Source: Rhizorhabdus sp.
Lineage (GTDB): Bacteria > Pseudomonadota > Alphaproteobacteria > Sphingomonadales > Sphingomonadaceae
Assembly (NCBI GenBank): GCA_004297635.1
Contig: SCUQ01000235.1
Span: 1-7,904 of the forward strand
Reading direction: 5' to 3'
DNA: 7,904 bases
Position 1 is the first letter of the stretch. Every line of letters begins with the position of its first letter. Positions 1-7,904 of the stretch are shown here, piece after piece. The translations under genes were made by a program, and so were the position numbers. The notes under the pieces are model-generated. The model had not been told where the DNA came from and made no database searches. It saw only the letters and a list, made by a program, of their open reading frames with translations.

Positions 1-184
1 TGCTTTCCCAATAGCCCATCGCATCGGTATCGAGCACATGGCGGGCGGCAGCGATGGCGGCGGCGGGGGCGCCCGTCGACGGCTGCCCGAACTCCATATG
101 AATGACCGAGCGGCCTTCCTCGCGCAGCCGGTGCGCAATGCGACTGATCGCGATGGCATGAAATGGCTCGATCTTCGCAACCAT
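1..184 (-). CDS. Class I/II PLP-dependent aminotransferase, N-terminal part (cut by window edge)
   Basis: This is the first 61 codons of a gene that leaves the window at its left edge. The protein starts MVAKIEPFHAIAISRIAHRL and continues with the stretch HMEFGQPSTGAPAAAIAAA, then a segment ending GYWES. This pattern (a short helix, then a G-Q-P-S/D turn, then a residue run leading to GY) is the usual N-terminus of fold-type I aminotransferases. Those enzymes move an amino group between an amino acid and a 2-oxo acid using pyridoxal phosphate in the cytoplasm. The PLP lysine and other active-site residues lie outside the window, so the substrate cannot be named. The ATG at 184 is chosen because a GGGAAGG-type ribosome site lies about 8 bases upstream and the family begins at this point. 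The gene follows yceI on the same strand after 88 bp, with a hairpin between them, so it may be a separate unit. Confidence 0.82.
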   Translation of the reverse strand, partial: MVAKIEPFHAIAISRIAHRLREEGRSVIHMEFGQPSTGAPAAAIAAARHVLDTDAMGYWES

Positions 185-238
185 GGATATCGCCTTCCCG
201 GACGGCCCGGGCTCCCCCGTTCAGCTTGCAGGCGACGA

Positions 239-262
239 AGCCCCCGACGATCGCCGGGGGCT
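239..262 (-). terminator. Hairpin after yceI, probable terminator
   Basis: Bases 239-246 (AGCCCCCG) are exactly complementary to 255-262, giving an 8-bp GC-rich stem with an 8-base loop. It starts 11 bp after the yceI stop codon on the minus strand. No U-tract follows, only TCGTCG, so it is a weak intrinsic terminator at best. It could instead act as an RNA-stabilising 3' hairpin. Confidence 0.5.
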
Positions 263-272
263 GCTTGTCGAT

Positions 273-881
273 TCAGGCGGTGAACGCCGCGTGGATCATG
301 AGATCGATCTCGTCGGCGATGGCGGGAACCGCATAGCCCAGGCCGAAATCGCTCCGCTTGATAGAGGCCTTGGCGGTGAAACCGAGATTGGCCTTCTTGC
401 TCATCGGGTTGGTTCCGGCGCCGAAGAATTTGGCATCGAGCGTTACCGGCTTGGTCACACCCTTGATCGTGAGATTGCCGGTGATCCGGGCCGTCTCACC
501 GCTGACCTGCACCGACGTGGAGGTGAAGCTCGCCGTCGGGAATTTCGCGACGTCGAAGAAATCGGCGCTCGAAAGATGCTTCGTGAAAGCGGCCGACGTC
601 GTGCTCATCTCGGCGATGTTGAAGGTCACCTCCACCTTCGCGGTGGCGGGTTTAGCGGGATCGAGGACAAGCGTGCCGCCACTTGATCCGAACGCGCCGG
701 TCAATGGCGTGATGCCCAGATGGTTGACCGTCCACACCACCTGGGTGTGATTGTTATCGACCTTGTAGGTGCCGGCGGTGACGCGACTCGCATCGGCCGT
801 CCCCGGCATCTGCGCAATCGTGGGAACGGCGGCGAGCGCGATCGCAGCGGCTGCGAAGGTGATGAATCTGGCTGTGGGCAT
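273..881 (-). CDS. yceI: YceI-family periplasmic protein
   Basis: A 202-residue exported protein. Residues 1-23 form a signal peptide: Arg5, a hydrophobic Ala/Ile/Leu core, and a likely cleavage after Thr-Ile-Ala23. The mature part shows the YceI pattern: GTYKVDNNHTQVVWTVNHLG near its start, an SADFFDVAKFPTASF block in the middle, GNLTIKGVTKPVTLDAKF, and a C-terminal segment with SDFGLGYAVPAIADEIDL. The length (about 190-200 residues) is normal for the family. YceI proteins are lipocalin-like beta-barrels that bind isoprenoid or other amphipathic lipids in the periplasm. The physiological role is generally unknown, and nothing here settles the ligand. The reading frame is open further upstream, but the ATG at 881 is preferred because AGGAG lies 6 bases before it and it begins the signal peptide. 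It lies 122 bp downstream of lpd with a hairpin between, so it is probably transcribed separately. I see no functional link to the TCA genes. Confidence 0.93.
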   Translation of the reverse strand: MPTARFITFAAAAIALAAVPTIAQMPGTADASRVTAGTYKVDNNHTQVVWTVNHLGITPLTGAFGSSGGTLVLDPAKPATAKVEVTFNIAEMSTTSAAFTKHLSSADFFDVAKFPTASFTSTSVQVSGETARITGNLTIKGVTKPVTLDAKFFGAGTNPMSKKANLGFTAKASIKRSDFGLGYAVPAIADEIDLMIHAAFTA

Positions 882-951
882 GAACGTCTCCTCTGGCGTA
901 TTTCCCCCGCCTAGGGAGAGGGTACAGCCAAAACCCCGCGACCTCCAGCGC

Positions 952-961
952 CGGCATGCCG
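952..961. repeat. 10-bp perfect palindrome CGGCATGCCG
   Basis: This short perfect palindrome lies 2 bp from the hairpin at 964-989, in the gap between lpd and yceI. It is too short to interpret by itself. It could be part of the lpd transcript 3' structure or a protein site upstream of yceI. Apart from it and the hairpin, the 122-bp gap holds only the yceI ribosome site, and I could not pick out a convincing -35/-10 pair. Confidence 0.3.
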
Positions 962-963
962 AT

Positions 964-989
964 GGCGGGATCGACATCGACATCCCGCC
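964..989 (-). terminator. Hairpin after lpd, probable end of the suc operon
   Basis: Bases 964-971 (GGCGGGAT) are an exact reverse complement of 982-989, giving an 8-bp stem with a 10-base loop. It begins 14 bp after the lpd stop codon. Placement and stem strength fit a transcription terminator for the sucA-sucB-lpd unit. There is no U-run after the stem on the minus strand, so termination may be weak or need Rho. Confidence 0.55.
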
Positions 990-1003
990 GCCGCTTCGCC
1001 CCG

Positions 1004-2395
1004 TCAGATATGGATCGGCTTGCCCGTCACCGCCATCGCGGCTTCCTTGATCGCCTCCGAATGGGTCGGATGGGCGTGGCAGGTATAGGCGATGTCCTCG
1101 CTGGTCGCGCCGAACTCCATCGCCTGCACGGCCTGGGCTATCATCGTGCCGGCGACCGACGCGATGATGTGGACGCCGAGCACCTTGTCGGTCTTCGCGT
1201 CGGCGATGACCTTCACGAAGCCGTCGGGCTCGTGATTGGTCTTGGCGCGACTGTTGGCCATCATCGGGAATTTGCCGACCTTCACCTCTCCACGTGCCTT
1301 CGCGTCTTCCTCGGTCAGGCCGATGCCGGCGATCTCGGGCATGGTATAGACCACGCCGGGGATCAGATCGTGATTCACGATACCGGTGAGCCCCGCGATA
1401 TTTTCGGCCACCGCGATGCCTTCATCCTCGGCCTTGTGTGCCAGCATCGGGCCGGGCACCACATCGCCAACCGCCCAGATGCCGGGAATGGCGGTGCGGA
1501 AATCATGGTCGATCTCGATCTGGCCACGCTTGTTGGTGGTGAGGCCGGCCAGTTCGAGCGCGAGGCCATCGGTGTTGGGCCGCCGGCCGATCGAGACCAG
1601 CACGGCGTCGGCCTCCAGCGTCTCCGCCGCGCCGCCCGCGGCGGGCTCGACCGTGACGGTCGCCTTGCCGCCCTTGACGGTGACACCGGTGACTTTGGTG
1701 GACAGCCTGAGCTCCAGGCCCTGCTTCTTGAAGATCTTGGCGGCTTCCTTGCGAATTTCGCCATCCATGCCCGGCAGCAGCTGATCGAGATATTCGACCA
1801 CCGTGACCTTCGCGCCGAGCCGCTTCCAGACCGAACCCAGCTCCAGCCCGATTACCCCGCCGCCGATCACGACGAGATGGTCCGGCACCTTCGCCAGCTC
1901 CAGAGCACCCGTCGAGGAGACGACCACCTTCTCGTCAATCTCCACGCCGGGCAGCGGGGTGACGCTGGACCCGGTGGCGATGACGATGTTCTTCGCACGG
2001 TAGCTCTTGCCGCCAACGGTGATGCTGTCCTTGCCGGTGAAAGCGGCGAGGCCCTTCAGCCATTCCACCTTATTCTTCTTGAACAGATATTCGATGCCCC
2101 CGGTCAGCCCTTTCACCGCGTCGCGGCGCTGGCCATGCATGGTATCCAGGTCGAGCTCGACGGTGGCCTTGATGCCGAGCTTGGCCAGCTTCCCGCTGGC
2201 CGCCTCGTCATACAGCTCGGATGCGTGCAGCATCGCCTTGGACGGTATGCAGCCGACATTGAGGCAGGTGCCGCCGAGCGTCTCGCGGCTTTCCGCGCAG
2301 GACGTCCTGAGGCCGAGCTGAGCCGCGCGGATCGCGGCGACATAGCCGCCGGGGCCGGCACCAATGACGATCACGTCGAAATCATAGTCTGACAT
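1004..2395 (-). CDS. lpd: Dihydrolipoyl dehydrogenase (E3 component)
   Basis: A 463-residue flavoprotein, normal length for E3. It re-oxidises the dihydrolipoyl group of the E2 subunit and passes electrons through FAD and a redox disulphide to NAD+. Visible motifs are the FAD-binding GAGPGG at residues 12-17, the redox-active pair Cys44 and Cys49 in GGTCLNVGCIPSK, and an ATG motif at 140-142. The NAD-binding GGGVIG is at 178-183 with Glu201 at the end of that fold, and AVGDV forms the second FAD contact. The C-terminal catalytic dyad is His442 and Glu447 in HPTHSE. All key residues are present. The ATG at 2395 has AAGGA 6 bases upstream. The gene follows sucB by 34 bp without an obvious terminator, so it is likely in the same transcript. 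E3 is often shared with pyruvate dehydrogenase and the glycine cleavage system. Its position here points to 2-oxoglutarate dehydrogenase as the main partner. Confidence 0.97.
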   Translation of the reverse strand: MSDYDFDVIVIGAGPGGYVAAIRAAQLGLRTSCAESRETLGGTCLNVGCIPSKAMLHASELYDEAASGKLAKLGIKATVELDLDTMHGQRRDAVKGLTGGIEYLFKKNKVEWLKGLAAFTGKDSITVGGKSYRAKNIVIATGSSVTPLPGVEIDEKVVVSSTGALELAKVPDHLVVIGGGVIGLELGSVWKRLGAKVTVVEYLDQLLPGMDGEIRKEAAKIFKKQGLELRLSTKVTGVTVKGGKATVTVEPAAGGAAETLEADAVLVSIGRRPNTDGLALELAGLTTNKRGQIEIDHDFRTAIPGIWAVGDVVPGPMLAHKAEDEGIAVAENIAGLTGIVNHDLIPGVVYTMPEIAGIGLTEEDAKARGEVKVGKFPMMANSRAKTNHEPDGFVKVIADAKTDKVLGVHIIASVAGTMIAQAVQAMEFGATSEDIAYTCHAHPTHSEAIKEAAMAVTGKPIHI

Positions 2396-2429
2396 AATAT
2401 TTCCTTGCCCGTTTGCCGGGGCGACTGGC

Positions 2430-3668
2430 TCAGAGATCGATCAGCAGGCGGGTCGGGTCCTCGATCGCGTTCTTGATCGCGACGAGGAAGGTGACCGCCT
2501 CCCGGCCATCGATCAGGCGATGATCGTAGCTGAGCGCCAGATACATCATCGGCCGGGCGACGATCTGACCGTCGCGGACGACGGGGCGCTCCTCGATCCG
2601 GTGCAGGCCGAGGACCGCCGACTGCGGCGGATTGATGATCGGGGTCGACATCAGCGAACCGAAGACGCCGCCGTTCGAGATGGTGAAGGTACCGCCCTTC
2701 ATGTCCTCCATCTTGAGCGTGCCGGCCTTGGCTCGGGTGCCGAAGTCGCCGATCGTCCGCTCGATCGCGGCGACCGACAGATCCTGCGCATCGCGGATCA
2801 CCGGCACGACCAGCCCGTTCGGCGCGGAGACGGCGACGGAGACATCGACATAATCGCGATAGACGATCTCATCGCCCTCGATCGAGCCGTTGACGGCGGG
2901 CACGTCCTTCAGCGCCATGCAGGCGGCCTTCACGAAAAACCCCATGAAGCCGAGGCGGACACCATGCTTCTTTTCGAACAGATCCTTATATTTGGTCCGC
3001 GCCTCGATCACCGCCGTCATGTCGACGTCGTTGAAGGTGGTGAGCATCGCGGCGGTGTTCTGCGCCTCCTTGAGGCGGCTGGCGACGGTCTGGCGCAGGC
3101 GGGTCATGCGGACCCGCTCCTCCTTGCGGCCGCCGGCGGGGGCGGCAGCCGGCGCCGCGGCCGGCGCCGCAGCCTCGGCCGGCTTGGGCTGGGTCTTCGC
3201 GGCGGCGACGACATCGTCCTTCGTCAGGCGACCATCCTTGCCGCTGCCCCTGATCTTCGACGGATCGACACCATATTCCAGAACCGCGCGGCGCACCGAC
3301 GGCGACAGGGTGACGGGATCGGAATCCTCCCCGGCCGGGGCCGCGGCCGGCTCGGGCGGAGCCGCCGCCTCGGCCTTGCCGACGGCGGTGCGGTCCTCGA
3401 CCGCCGGGGTCGCGGCGGTCACGGCCGAGGCACCGGCCTCGATCCGCGCGATCACCGCGCCGACATTGACGGTATCGCCCTCGCTCACCACCAGTTCGCC
3501 GACGACGCCCGCGACGGGCGACGGCACCTCGATCGCGACCTTGTCGGTTTCCAGGCTGGCGATCGGCTCATCGGCCTTCACCGCATCGCCGGGCTTCTTG
3601 AGCCATTGTCCGAGCGTTGCCTCGGTGATCGATTCCCCGAGCGTCGGGACCACAACATCGGTTGCCAT
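2430..3668 (-). CDS. sucB: 2-oxoglutarate dehydrogenase E2, dihydrolipoyllysine succinyltransferase
   Basis: A 412-residue E2 core subunit that takes the succinyl group from E1 on a swinging lipoyl arm and transfers it to CoA. Domains in order: one lipoyl domain (about residues 2-77) with the lipoylated Lys43 in ETDKV; an Ala/Pro/Glu-rich flexible linker (about 78-117); a peripheral-subunit-binding domain (about 119-157, [23 protein letters not shown] region); and a second Ala/Pro linker (about 161-180). The catalytic domain runs from about 186 to the end, with the active-site DHRLIDG block giving His383 and Asp387. One lipoyl domain and the C-terminus ending DPTRLLIDL are typical of succinyltransferases rather than pyruvate-specific E2. 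The ATG at 3668 is one base after the sucA stop. An AAAGGG ribosome site 8 bases upstream lies inside the last sucA codons, so translation is probably coupled to sucA. The open frame reaches 11 codons further into sucA, but that would leave a non-family N-terminus. Confidence 0.97.
   Translation of the reverse strand: MATDVVVPTLGESITEATLGQWLKKPGDAVKADEPIASLETDKVAIEVPSPVAGVVGELVVSEGDTVNVGAVIARIEAGASAVTAATPAVEDRTAVGKAEAAAPPEPAAAPAGEDSDPVTLSPSVRRAVLEYGVDPSKIRGSGKDGRLTKDDVVAAAKTQPKPAEAAAPAAAPAAAPAGGRKEERVRMTRLRQTVASRLKEAQNTAAMLTTFNDVDMTAVIEARTKYKDLFEKKHGVRLGFMGFFVKAACMALKDVPAVNGSIEGDEIVYRDYVDVSVAVSAPNGLVVPVIRDAQDLSVAAIERTIGDFGTRAKAGTLKMEDMKGGTFTISNGGVFGSLMSTPIINPPQSAVLGLHRIEERPVVRDGQIVARPMMYLALSYDHRLIDGREAVTFLVAIKNAIEDPTRLLIDL
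3148..3171. repeat. Two tandem 12-bp units in the second sucB linker
   Basis: GCCGGCGCCGCG is followed by GCCGGCGCCGCA, differing only in the last base. On the coding strand this makes the Ala-Ala-Ala-Pro repeats of the flexible linker between the subunit-binding and catalytic domains. The repeat can vary in copy number without breaking the frame, because each unit is four codons. Confidence 0.7.
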
Positions 3669-3669
3669 C

Positions 3670-6573
3670 TTACTTACCCTTTGTTTCGTGGCCGAGCGCA
3701 TCGGCGATCAGTGCCGCCTGCTGCACGGCGTGGTTGCGGGCGAGGCCGGTCGCGGTCGCCGCCGCGGCCTTGCGGCCGGCATAGATCGCGCGCTTCGGCG
3801 TGCCGCCATTGTCGGCGAGAACCTTCTCGATATAGGGCTCGACGAAGGTCCATGCGCCCTGGTTCTTCGGCTCTTCCTGCGCCCACACCACGGTTTCGAG
3901 GTTGGGCATCCGGCCGAAGATGCTGATCAGCGCATCGGCCGGGAAAGGATAGAGCTGCTCGACCCGCAGGATCATGGTGTTGCTGTCGCCCGCGGCATCG
4001 CGCGCCTCGGCCAGCTCATAATAGAGCTTGCCCGAGACCAGCACGACACGACGCACATCGGCATCCGCCGGCGGGTTGTTGTCGCGCAGCACGCGCATGA
4101 AGCGGGTGTCGCCCATCATCTCCTCCGCGGTCGATACCGCGGACTTGTGACGGAGCAGCGACTTGGGCGTCATGATGATCAGCGGCTTGCGGAACTTGCG
4201 GACCATCTGCCGGCGCAGGATATGATAATATTGCGCCGGGGTGGTGCAGTTCGCGACCTGCATATTATCCTCGGCGCAGAGCTGGAGGTAACGCTCCAGC
4301 CGGGCCGAGCTGTGCTCCGGCCCCTGCCCCTCATAGCCATGCGGCAGCAGCATCACGAGGCCGTTGACCCTGAGCCACTTGGCCTCGCCCGACGAGATGA
4401 ACTGGTCGACGATCACCTGCGCCCCATTGGCGAAATCGCCGAACTGCGCTTCCCACATGACCAGCGTGTTCGGCGCGGCCGATGCATAGCCATATTCGAA
4501 GCCCAGCACGCCGAATTCGGAGAGCGGGCTGTCCAGCACCTGGAAGCGCCGGTCGAGCGCCGACAGCGGGATATATTTATGTCCGTCCTTCTGGTCGACC
4601 CACACCGCATGGCGATGGCTGAAGGTACCGCGTCCCGAATCCTGGCCCGACAGACGGACGCCATAGCCTTCGCTGAGCAGCGACCCGAACGCCAGCGCCT
4701 CGCCGGTCGCCCAGTCGAAGCCCTTGCCCGACGCGAACATCTCCTTCTTCGCCTCGAGGATGCGGGCCAAGGTCTTGTGGATGACGAGCCCTTCCGGGAC
4801 GGTGGTCAGCTGCCGGCCGAGGTCCGCCATCAGATCGGTCGAGATACCGGTGACGGCGGCACGGCGCTCGGTGATTGACTCGCGCGGTTCGGCAAAGCCG
4901 GTCCAGTCGCCCTCGAACCAGTCGGCCTTGTTGACCTTGAAGCCCTTGCCGGCTTCGAACTCGTCCTCGAGCAGCTGGACGAAGCCCTCCTCGGTCTTCG
5001 CGGTCCAGTCGGCATCGATCACGCCTTCCTGCACCAGCCGCGCATTATAGATCGCGCTGATCGGCGGATGCTTGCGGATCGCCTCATACATCAGCGGCTG
5101 GGTGAAGCCCGGTTCGTCGCCCTCATTATGGCCGAAGCGGCGATAGCACCACATGTCGATCACGACGTCGCGCTTGAACGTCTGGCGGAACTCGGTCGCC
5201 ACCTTGCAGGCGAAGGTCACGGCCTCGGGATCGTCGCCGTTCACGTGCAGGATCGGCGCCTGCACCATCTTCGCGATGTCCGACGGATAAGGCGAGGACC
5301 GCGCGAACTGCGGCGAGGTGGTGAAGCCCACCTGGTTGTTGATCACGAAATGGACCGTGCCGCCGGTGTTGTACCCGCGCAGGCCCGAAAAGCCGAAGCA
5401 TTCCATGATGATGCCCTGCCCGGCGAAGGCGGCGTCGCCATGCAGCAGGATCGGCAGCACCGTTTCCCGCTCGAGATCGTCGACCTTGGTCTGCTTGGCG
5501 CGGGCCTTGCCCAGCACCACCGGGTTGACGCATTCGAGATGCGACGGATTCGGCGCGAGGCTGAGGTGGACGACATTGCCGTCGAACTCACGATCGGTCG
5601 ACGTGCCGAGGTGATATTTGACGTCGCCCGAGCCGCCGACGTCGTCGGGGTTGGACGAGCCGCCCGCGAACTCGTTGAAGATCGCGCGATAGGGCTTGGC
5701 CATCACGTTGGACAGCACGTTCAGGCGGCCGCGATGGGCCATGCCGATCACGACCTCGTTGACCCCGTAGGCGCCGGCATATTTGATCACCGCTTCCAGC
5801 GCGGGGACCATCGATTCGCCGCCGTCGAGGCCGAAGCGCTTGGTGCCGACATATTTGCGGCCCAGGAACTTCTCCCACTGCTCGGCATGGATCACCTTGG
5901 TGAGGATCGCCTTCTTGCCTTCGGGCGTGAAGCTGATCTCGGCATCCTTGCCCTCGATCCGCGCCTGGAGGAAGCGCCGCTCCTCCACATCGCTGATGTG
6001 CATATATTCGATGCCGACATTGCCGCAATAATTGCGGCGGAGGATGTCGACGATCTCCCGCGGGGTCGCCCATTGCAGGCCCAGAAAGCCCGGCACATAG
6101 ACCTTCCGGTCCATGTCCGCCTCGGTGAAGCCGTGCCAGGCCGGGTTCAGGTCTTCGGCGTCGCCATGCTGGGACAGGCCGAGCGGATCGAGGTGGGCGA
6201 GCAGATGGCCGCGGACGCGATAGGAACGGATCAGCATGACGGCGCGGATCGAATCCATCGCGCGGGCCTCGACCTCGCGCTGATCGGTCGCTGGCGAGGC
6301 GGCTGGCGCGGTGGCGGCAGCCGGCTTGGGCGCCTTGGCCGGAACCTCCATCTGGGTGGGATCGAGCGCCGCGGTCAGCGCATCGGTGGTGCTTGGGGGC
6401 CAGTCCGGCCGCGCCCAGCTCGGGCCTGAAACCCCGGACTCGATGCCGGCGAAATAATTCTGCCAGCTCGGGTCCACACTCATCCTGTCGGCGCGATACT
6501 GCCGATAGAGGCCTTCCACGAAGGAAGCACTGACTCCCTCCGGTCCGTCGAAATCGACGCCTTCGATACCCAT
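3670..6573 (-). CDS. sucA: 2-oxoglutarate dehydrogenase E1 (thiamine diphosphate-dependent)
   Basis: A 967-residue E1o, slightly longer than the roughly 930 residues of the E. coli enzyme because of an Ala/Pro-rich stretch at about 78-98. It decarboxylates 2-oxoglutarate on thiamine diphosphate and hands the succinyl group to the SucB lipoyl arm. Visible features are an N-terminal E2-binding segment with [13 protein letters not shown] and VDPSW, and [11 protein letters not shown] with His280. The ThDP/Mg signature starts at GDAAFAGQG (GD at 379-380) and ends at the Asn pair 412-413. Further blocks are [11 protein letters not shown] (about 478-488), [12 protein letters not shown] (647-658), [14 protein letters not shown] (from about 745) and [10 protein letters not shown] (899-908). 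All are hallmarks of E1o and set it apart from pyruvate E1. The frame opens at a GTG at 6597, but the ATG at 6573 is preferred: it has AAGGA 7 bases upstream and gives the [10 protein letters not shown] start. It ends one base before sucB. Confidence 0.97.
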   Translation of the reverse strand: MGIEGVDFDGPEGVSASFVEGLYRQYRADRMSVDPSWQNYFAGIESGVSGPSWARPDWPPSTTDALTAALDPTQMEVPAKAPKPAAATAPAASPATDQREVEARAMDSIRAVMLIRSYRVRGHLLAHLDPLGLSQHGDAEDLNPAWHGFTEADMDRKVYVPGFLGLQWATPREIVDILRRNYCGNVGIEYMHISDVEERRFLQARIEGKDAEISFTPEGKKAILTKVIHAEQWEKFLGRKYVGTKRFGLDGGESMVPALEAVIKYAGAYGVNEVVIGMAHRGRLNVLSNVMAKPYRAIFNEFAGGSSNPDDVGGSGDVKYHLGTSTDREFDGNVVHLSLAPNPSHLECVNPVVLGKARAKQTKVDDLERETVLPILLHGDAAFAGQGIIMECFGFSGLRGYNTGGTVHFVINNQVGFTTSPQFARSSPYPSDIAKMVQAPILHVNGDDPEAVTFACKVATEFRQTFKRDVVIDMWCYRRFGHNEGDEPGFTQPLMYEAIRKHPPISAIYNARLVQEGVIDADWTAKTEEGFVQLLEDEFEAGKGFKVNKADWFEGDWTGFAEPRESITERRAAVTGISTDLMADLGRQLTTVPEGLVIHKTLARILEAKKEMFASGKGFDWATGEALAFGSLLSEGYGVRLSGQDSGRGTFSHRHAVWVDQKDGHKYIPLSALDRRFQVLDSPLSEFGVLGFEYGYASAAPNTLVMWEAQFGDFANGAQVIVDQFISSGEAKWLRVNGLVMLLPHGYEGQGPEHSSARLERYLQLCAEDNMQVANCTTPAQYYHILRRQMVRKFRKPLIIMTPKSLLRHKSAVSTAEEMMGDTRFMRVLRDNNPPADADVRRVVLVSGKLYYELAEARDAAGDSNTMILRVEQLYPFPADALISIFGRMPNLETVVWAQEEPKNQGAWTFVEPYIEKVLADNGGTPKRAIYAGRKAAAATATGLARNHAVQQAALIADALGHETKGK

Positions 6574-6580
6574 CTCACCA

Positions 6581-6585
6581 TCCTT
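6581..6585 (-). promoter_or_regulatory. Ribosome binding site that fixes the sucA start
   Basis: AAGGA on the minus strand, 7 bases before the ATG at 6573. The alternative GTG at 6597 lies upstream of this site, and its own 5' bases (TTCCGGG) give no comparable match, so the ATG is the likelier start. Confidence 0.75.
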
Positions 6586-6632
6586 GTCTGCACCCACCCC
6601 GGAACTTAGGCCCGAAGCGCAGCAACGTGGGT

Positions 6633-6645
6633 TGACACTATGTCA
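6633..6645. promoter_or_regulatory. Operator-like inverted repeat TGACA-N3-TGTCA upstream of sucA
   Basis: Bases 6633-6637 and 6641-6645 are a perfect 5-bp inverted repeat around CTA. A second palindrome, TCAGCTGA (6643-6650), overlaps its right arm. The position, about 60-75 bp before the sucA start codon, suits a regulator site near a sucA promoter. No regulator is encoded nearby. The TTGACA seen on the plus strand here has no matching -10, and I found no convincing minus-strand promoter. Confidence 0.35.
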
Positions 6646-6654
6646 GCTGAACAT

Positions 6655-6667
6655 GGCGTTAAACGCC
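6655..6667. repeat. 13-bp palindrome abutting the sucD hairpin
   Basis: GGCGTT-A-AACGCC is a perfect inverted repeat directly adjoining the hairpin at 6668-6689. In RNA it can form no stable hairpin with a one-base loop, so a DNA-binding site is the more natural reading. It also supplies the only short T-run (GTTT) after the hairpin. Confidence 0.35.
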
Positions 6668-6689
6668 GGCCCGTCCCGAAAGACGGGCC
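6668..6689 (-). terminator. Hairpin between sucD and sucA, terminator or attenuator
   Basis: GGCCCGTC (6668-6675) is the exact reverse complement of 6682-6689, an 8-bp stem with a 6-base loop, starting 8 bp after the sucD stop codon. On the minus strand the stem is followed by GGCGTTTAACG, a poor U-tract. It probably stops part of the mdh-sucD transcription and separates it from sucA. Confidence 0.6.
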
Positions 6690-6697
6690 TACTCACA

Positions 6698-7582
6698 TCA
6701 GCCCTTGAGCACTTCCGCCAGGGTGGTGCCGAGCTCCGAAGGGCTCGCCGCCACCTTGATTCCCGCGGCTTCCATCGCCGCGATCTTGTCTTCCGCGCCG
6801 CCCTGGCCGCCCGAGACGATCGCCCCGGCATGCCCCATGCGGCGGCCCGGAGGCGCCGTACGGCCCGCGATGAAGCCGGCCATGGGCTTCTTGCGCCCAC
6901 GCTTCGCTTCGTCGCGCAGGAACTGCGCGGCTTCTTCCTCGGCAGATCCGCCGATCTCGCCGATCATGATGATCGACTTGGTCGCCTCGTCGGCCAGGAA
7001 CAGTTCGAGCACGTCGATGAAATTGGTCCCGTTGACCGGATCACCGCCGATGCCGACCGCAGTGGTCTGGCCCAGGCCGATCGCCGAGGTCTGGAACACC
7101 GCTTCATAGGTAAGCGTGCCCGAGCGGGAAACAACACCCACCGAGCCCTGCTTGAAGATCGAACCCGGCATGATGCCGATCTTGCACTCATTCGGGGTCA
7201 GGACACCCGGGCAATTCGGTCCGATCAGACGCGACTTCGATCCCTGCAGGGCACGCTTCACCCGGATCATGTCGATCACGGGAATGCCCTCGGTGATGCA
7301 GACGATGAGGGGAACCTCCGCGTCGATCGCCTCCAGGATCGAATCCGCCGCGAAGGGCGGCGGAACATAGACGACGCTGGCATCAGCGCCGGTGGCGGCC
7401 ACCGCCTCATGGACGGTGTCGAAATTCGGCAGGCCGATATGCGTGGTGCCGCCCTTGCCCGGCGTCACGCCGCCGACCATCTGCGTGCCATAAGCCAGCG
7501 CCTGTTCGGTATGGAAGGTACCGGTGTTGCCCGTCATCCCCTGCGTGATGACCTTCGTGTGCTTGTTGACCAGAATACTCAT
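6698..7582 (-). CDS. sucD: Succinate-CoA ligase, alpha subunit
   Basis: A 294-residue alpha subunit, normal length. With the beta subunit SucC it converts succinyl-CoA, phosphate and a nucleoside diphosphate to succinate, CoA and the triphosphate. The phosphate passes through a phosphohistidine on this subunit. Visible features are an N-terminal CoA-binding Rossmann-type domain with [14 protein letters not shown] (about residues 15-28), VYVPPPFAA (71-79), ITEGIP (96-101), GPNCPG (121-126), and the phosphorylated His251 in [10 protein letters not shown]. The ATG at 7582 begins the conserved [19 protein letters not shown]-terminus. Its ribosome site is poor: the nearest good purine run, AAGGG at 7597-7601, is 14 bases away. 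The gene follows mdh by 78 bp. The usual partner gene sucC is not adjacent, so the beta subunit must come from another locus. Specificity for ADP or GDP is set mainly by SucC and cannot be read here. Confidence 0.97.
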   Translation of the reverse strand: MSILVNKHTKVITQGMTGNTGTFHTEQALAYGTQMVGGVTPGKGGTTHIGLPNFDTVHEAVAATGADASVVYVPPPFAADSILEAIDAEVPLIVCITEGIPVIDMIRVKRALQGSKSRLIGPNCPGVLTPNECKIGIMPGSIFKQGSVGVVSRSGTLTYEAVFQTSAIGLGQTTAVGIGGDPVNGTNFIDVLELFLADEATKSIIMIGEIGGSAEEEAAQFLRDEAKRGRKKPMAGFIAGRTAPPGRRMGHAGAIVSGGQGGAEDKIAAMEAAGIKVAASPSELGTTLAEVLKG

Positions 7583-7592
7583 AAGCGGCGCA

Positions 7593-7904
<312 letters not shown>

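Noticed and set aside
882..983. Longer yceI start, 34 codons upstream
   Set aside because: It would bury the signal peptide behind an Arg/Gly-rich extension and ignore the good AGGAG site before the ATG at 881.
956..2392. 478-codon plus-strand open frame antisense to lpd
   Set aside because: It mirrors lpd almost exactly. The His/Asp/Gly-rich product is typical of the reverse complement of GC3-biased codons.
2890..4878. 662-codon open frame on the plus strand, antisense to sucB and sucA
   Set aside because: It spans two genes whose minus-strand products are complete and fully recognisable. Its product shows no known domain and is Arg/Ala/Leu-rich as expected for an antisense frame in GC-rich coding DNA.
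5068..6429. 453-codon plus-strand open frame antisense to sucA
   Set aside because: Same composition artefact; SucA motifs on the other strand are intact throughout.
6574..6597. GTG start for sucA at 6597
   Set aside because: It adds eight residues not expected in the family, and the strong AAGGA lies downstream of it, properly spaced from the ATG at 6573.
6632..6637. TTGACA as a plus-strand -35 element
   Set aside because: No -10-like hexamer lies 16-18 bp downstream and there is no plus-strand gene to serve. It is better explained as one arm of the inverted repeat.

Overview
This window is GC-rich. Every gene I can support lies on the minus strand, so it reads right to left: end of malate dehydrogenase (mdh), succinyl-CoA ligase alpha subunit (sucD), 2-oxoglutarate dehydrogenase E1 (sucA), its E2 dihydrolipoyl succinyltransferase (sucB), dihydrolipoyl dehydrogenase E3 (lpd), a secreted YceI-family protein, and the first 61 codons of a class I PLP-dependent aminotransferase. 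The gene order and protein details (for example the SucA N-terminus beginning MGIEG and the Lpd segment HGQRRDAVKGLTGG) suggest an alphaproteobacterium, most likely a sphingomonad. That placement rests on remembered family likeness, not on a search.

Layout. 7661-7904 is the mdh C-terminus. 7583-7660 is a short gap with an 11-bp direct repeat over the mdh stop codon and a small coding-like open frame. 6698-7582 is sucD. 6574-6697 is a 124-bp gap with a terminator-like hairpin, a palindrome and an operator-like inverted repeat. 3670-6573 is sucA; sucB (2430-3668) starts one base after its stop; lpd (1004-2395) follows after 34 bp. A hairpin sits just after lpd. yceI (273-881) has its own good ribosome binding site, with a second hairpin after it. 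The aminotransferase starts at 184 and runs off the left edge.

Function. SucA, SucB and Lpd are the three components of the 2-oxoglutarate dehydrogenase complex, which makes succinyl-CoA and NADH. SucD is half of the enzyme that turns succinyl-CoA into succinate with substrate-level phosphorylation, and Mdh closes the cycle by oxidising malate. The window therefore covers most of the second half of the TCA cycle. The succinyl-CoA ligase beta subunit (sucC), which often sits between mdh and sucD in alphaproteobacteria, is not there.

I saw no tRNA, rRNA, CRISPR array, insertion sequence or phage gene. This is core metabolism, and I found no new system. The points worth a second look are the missing sucC, the structured sucD-sucA gap, and the mdh-sucD gap.
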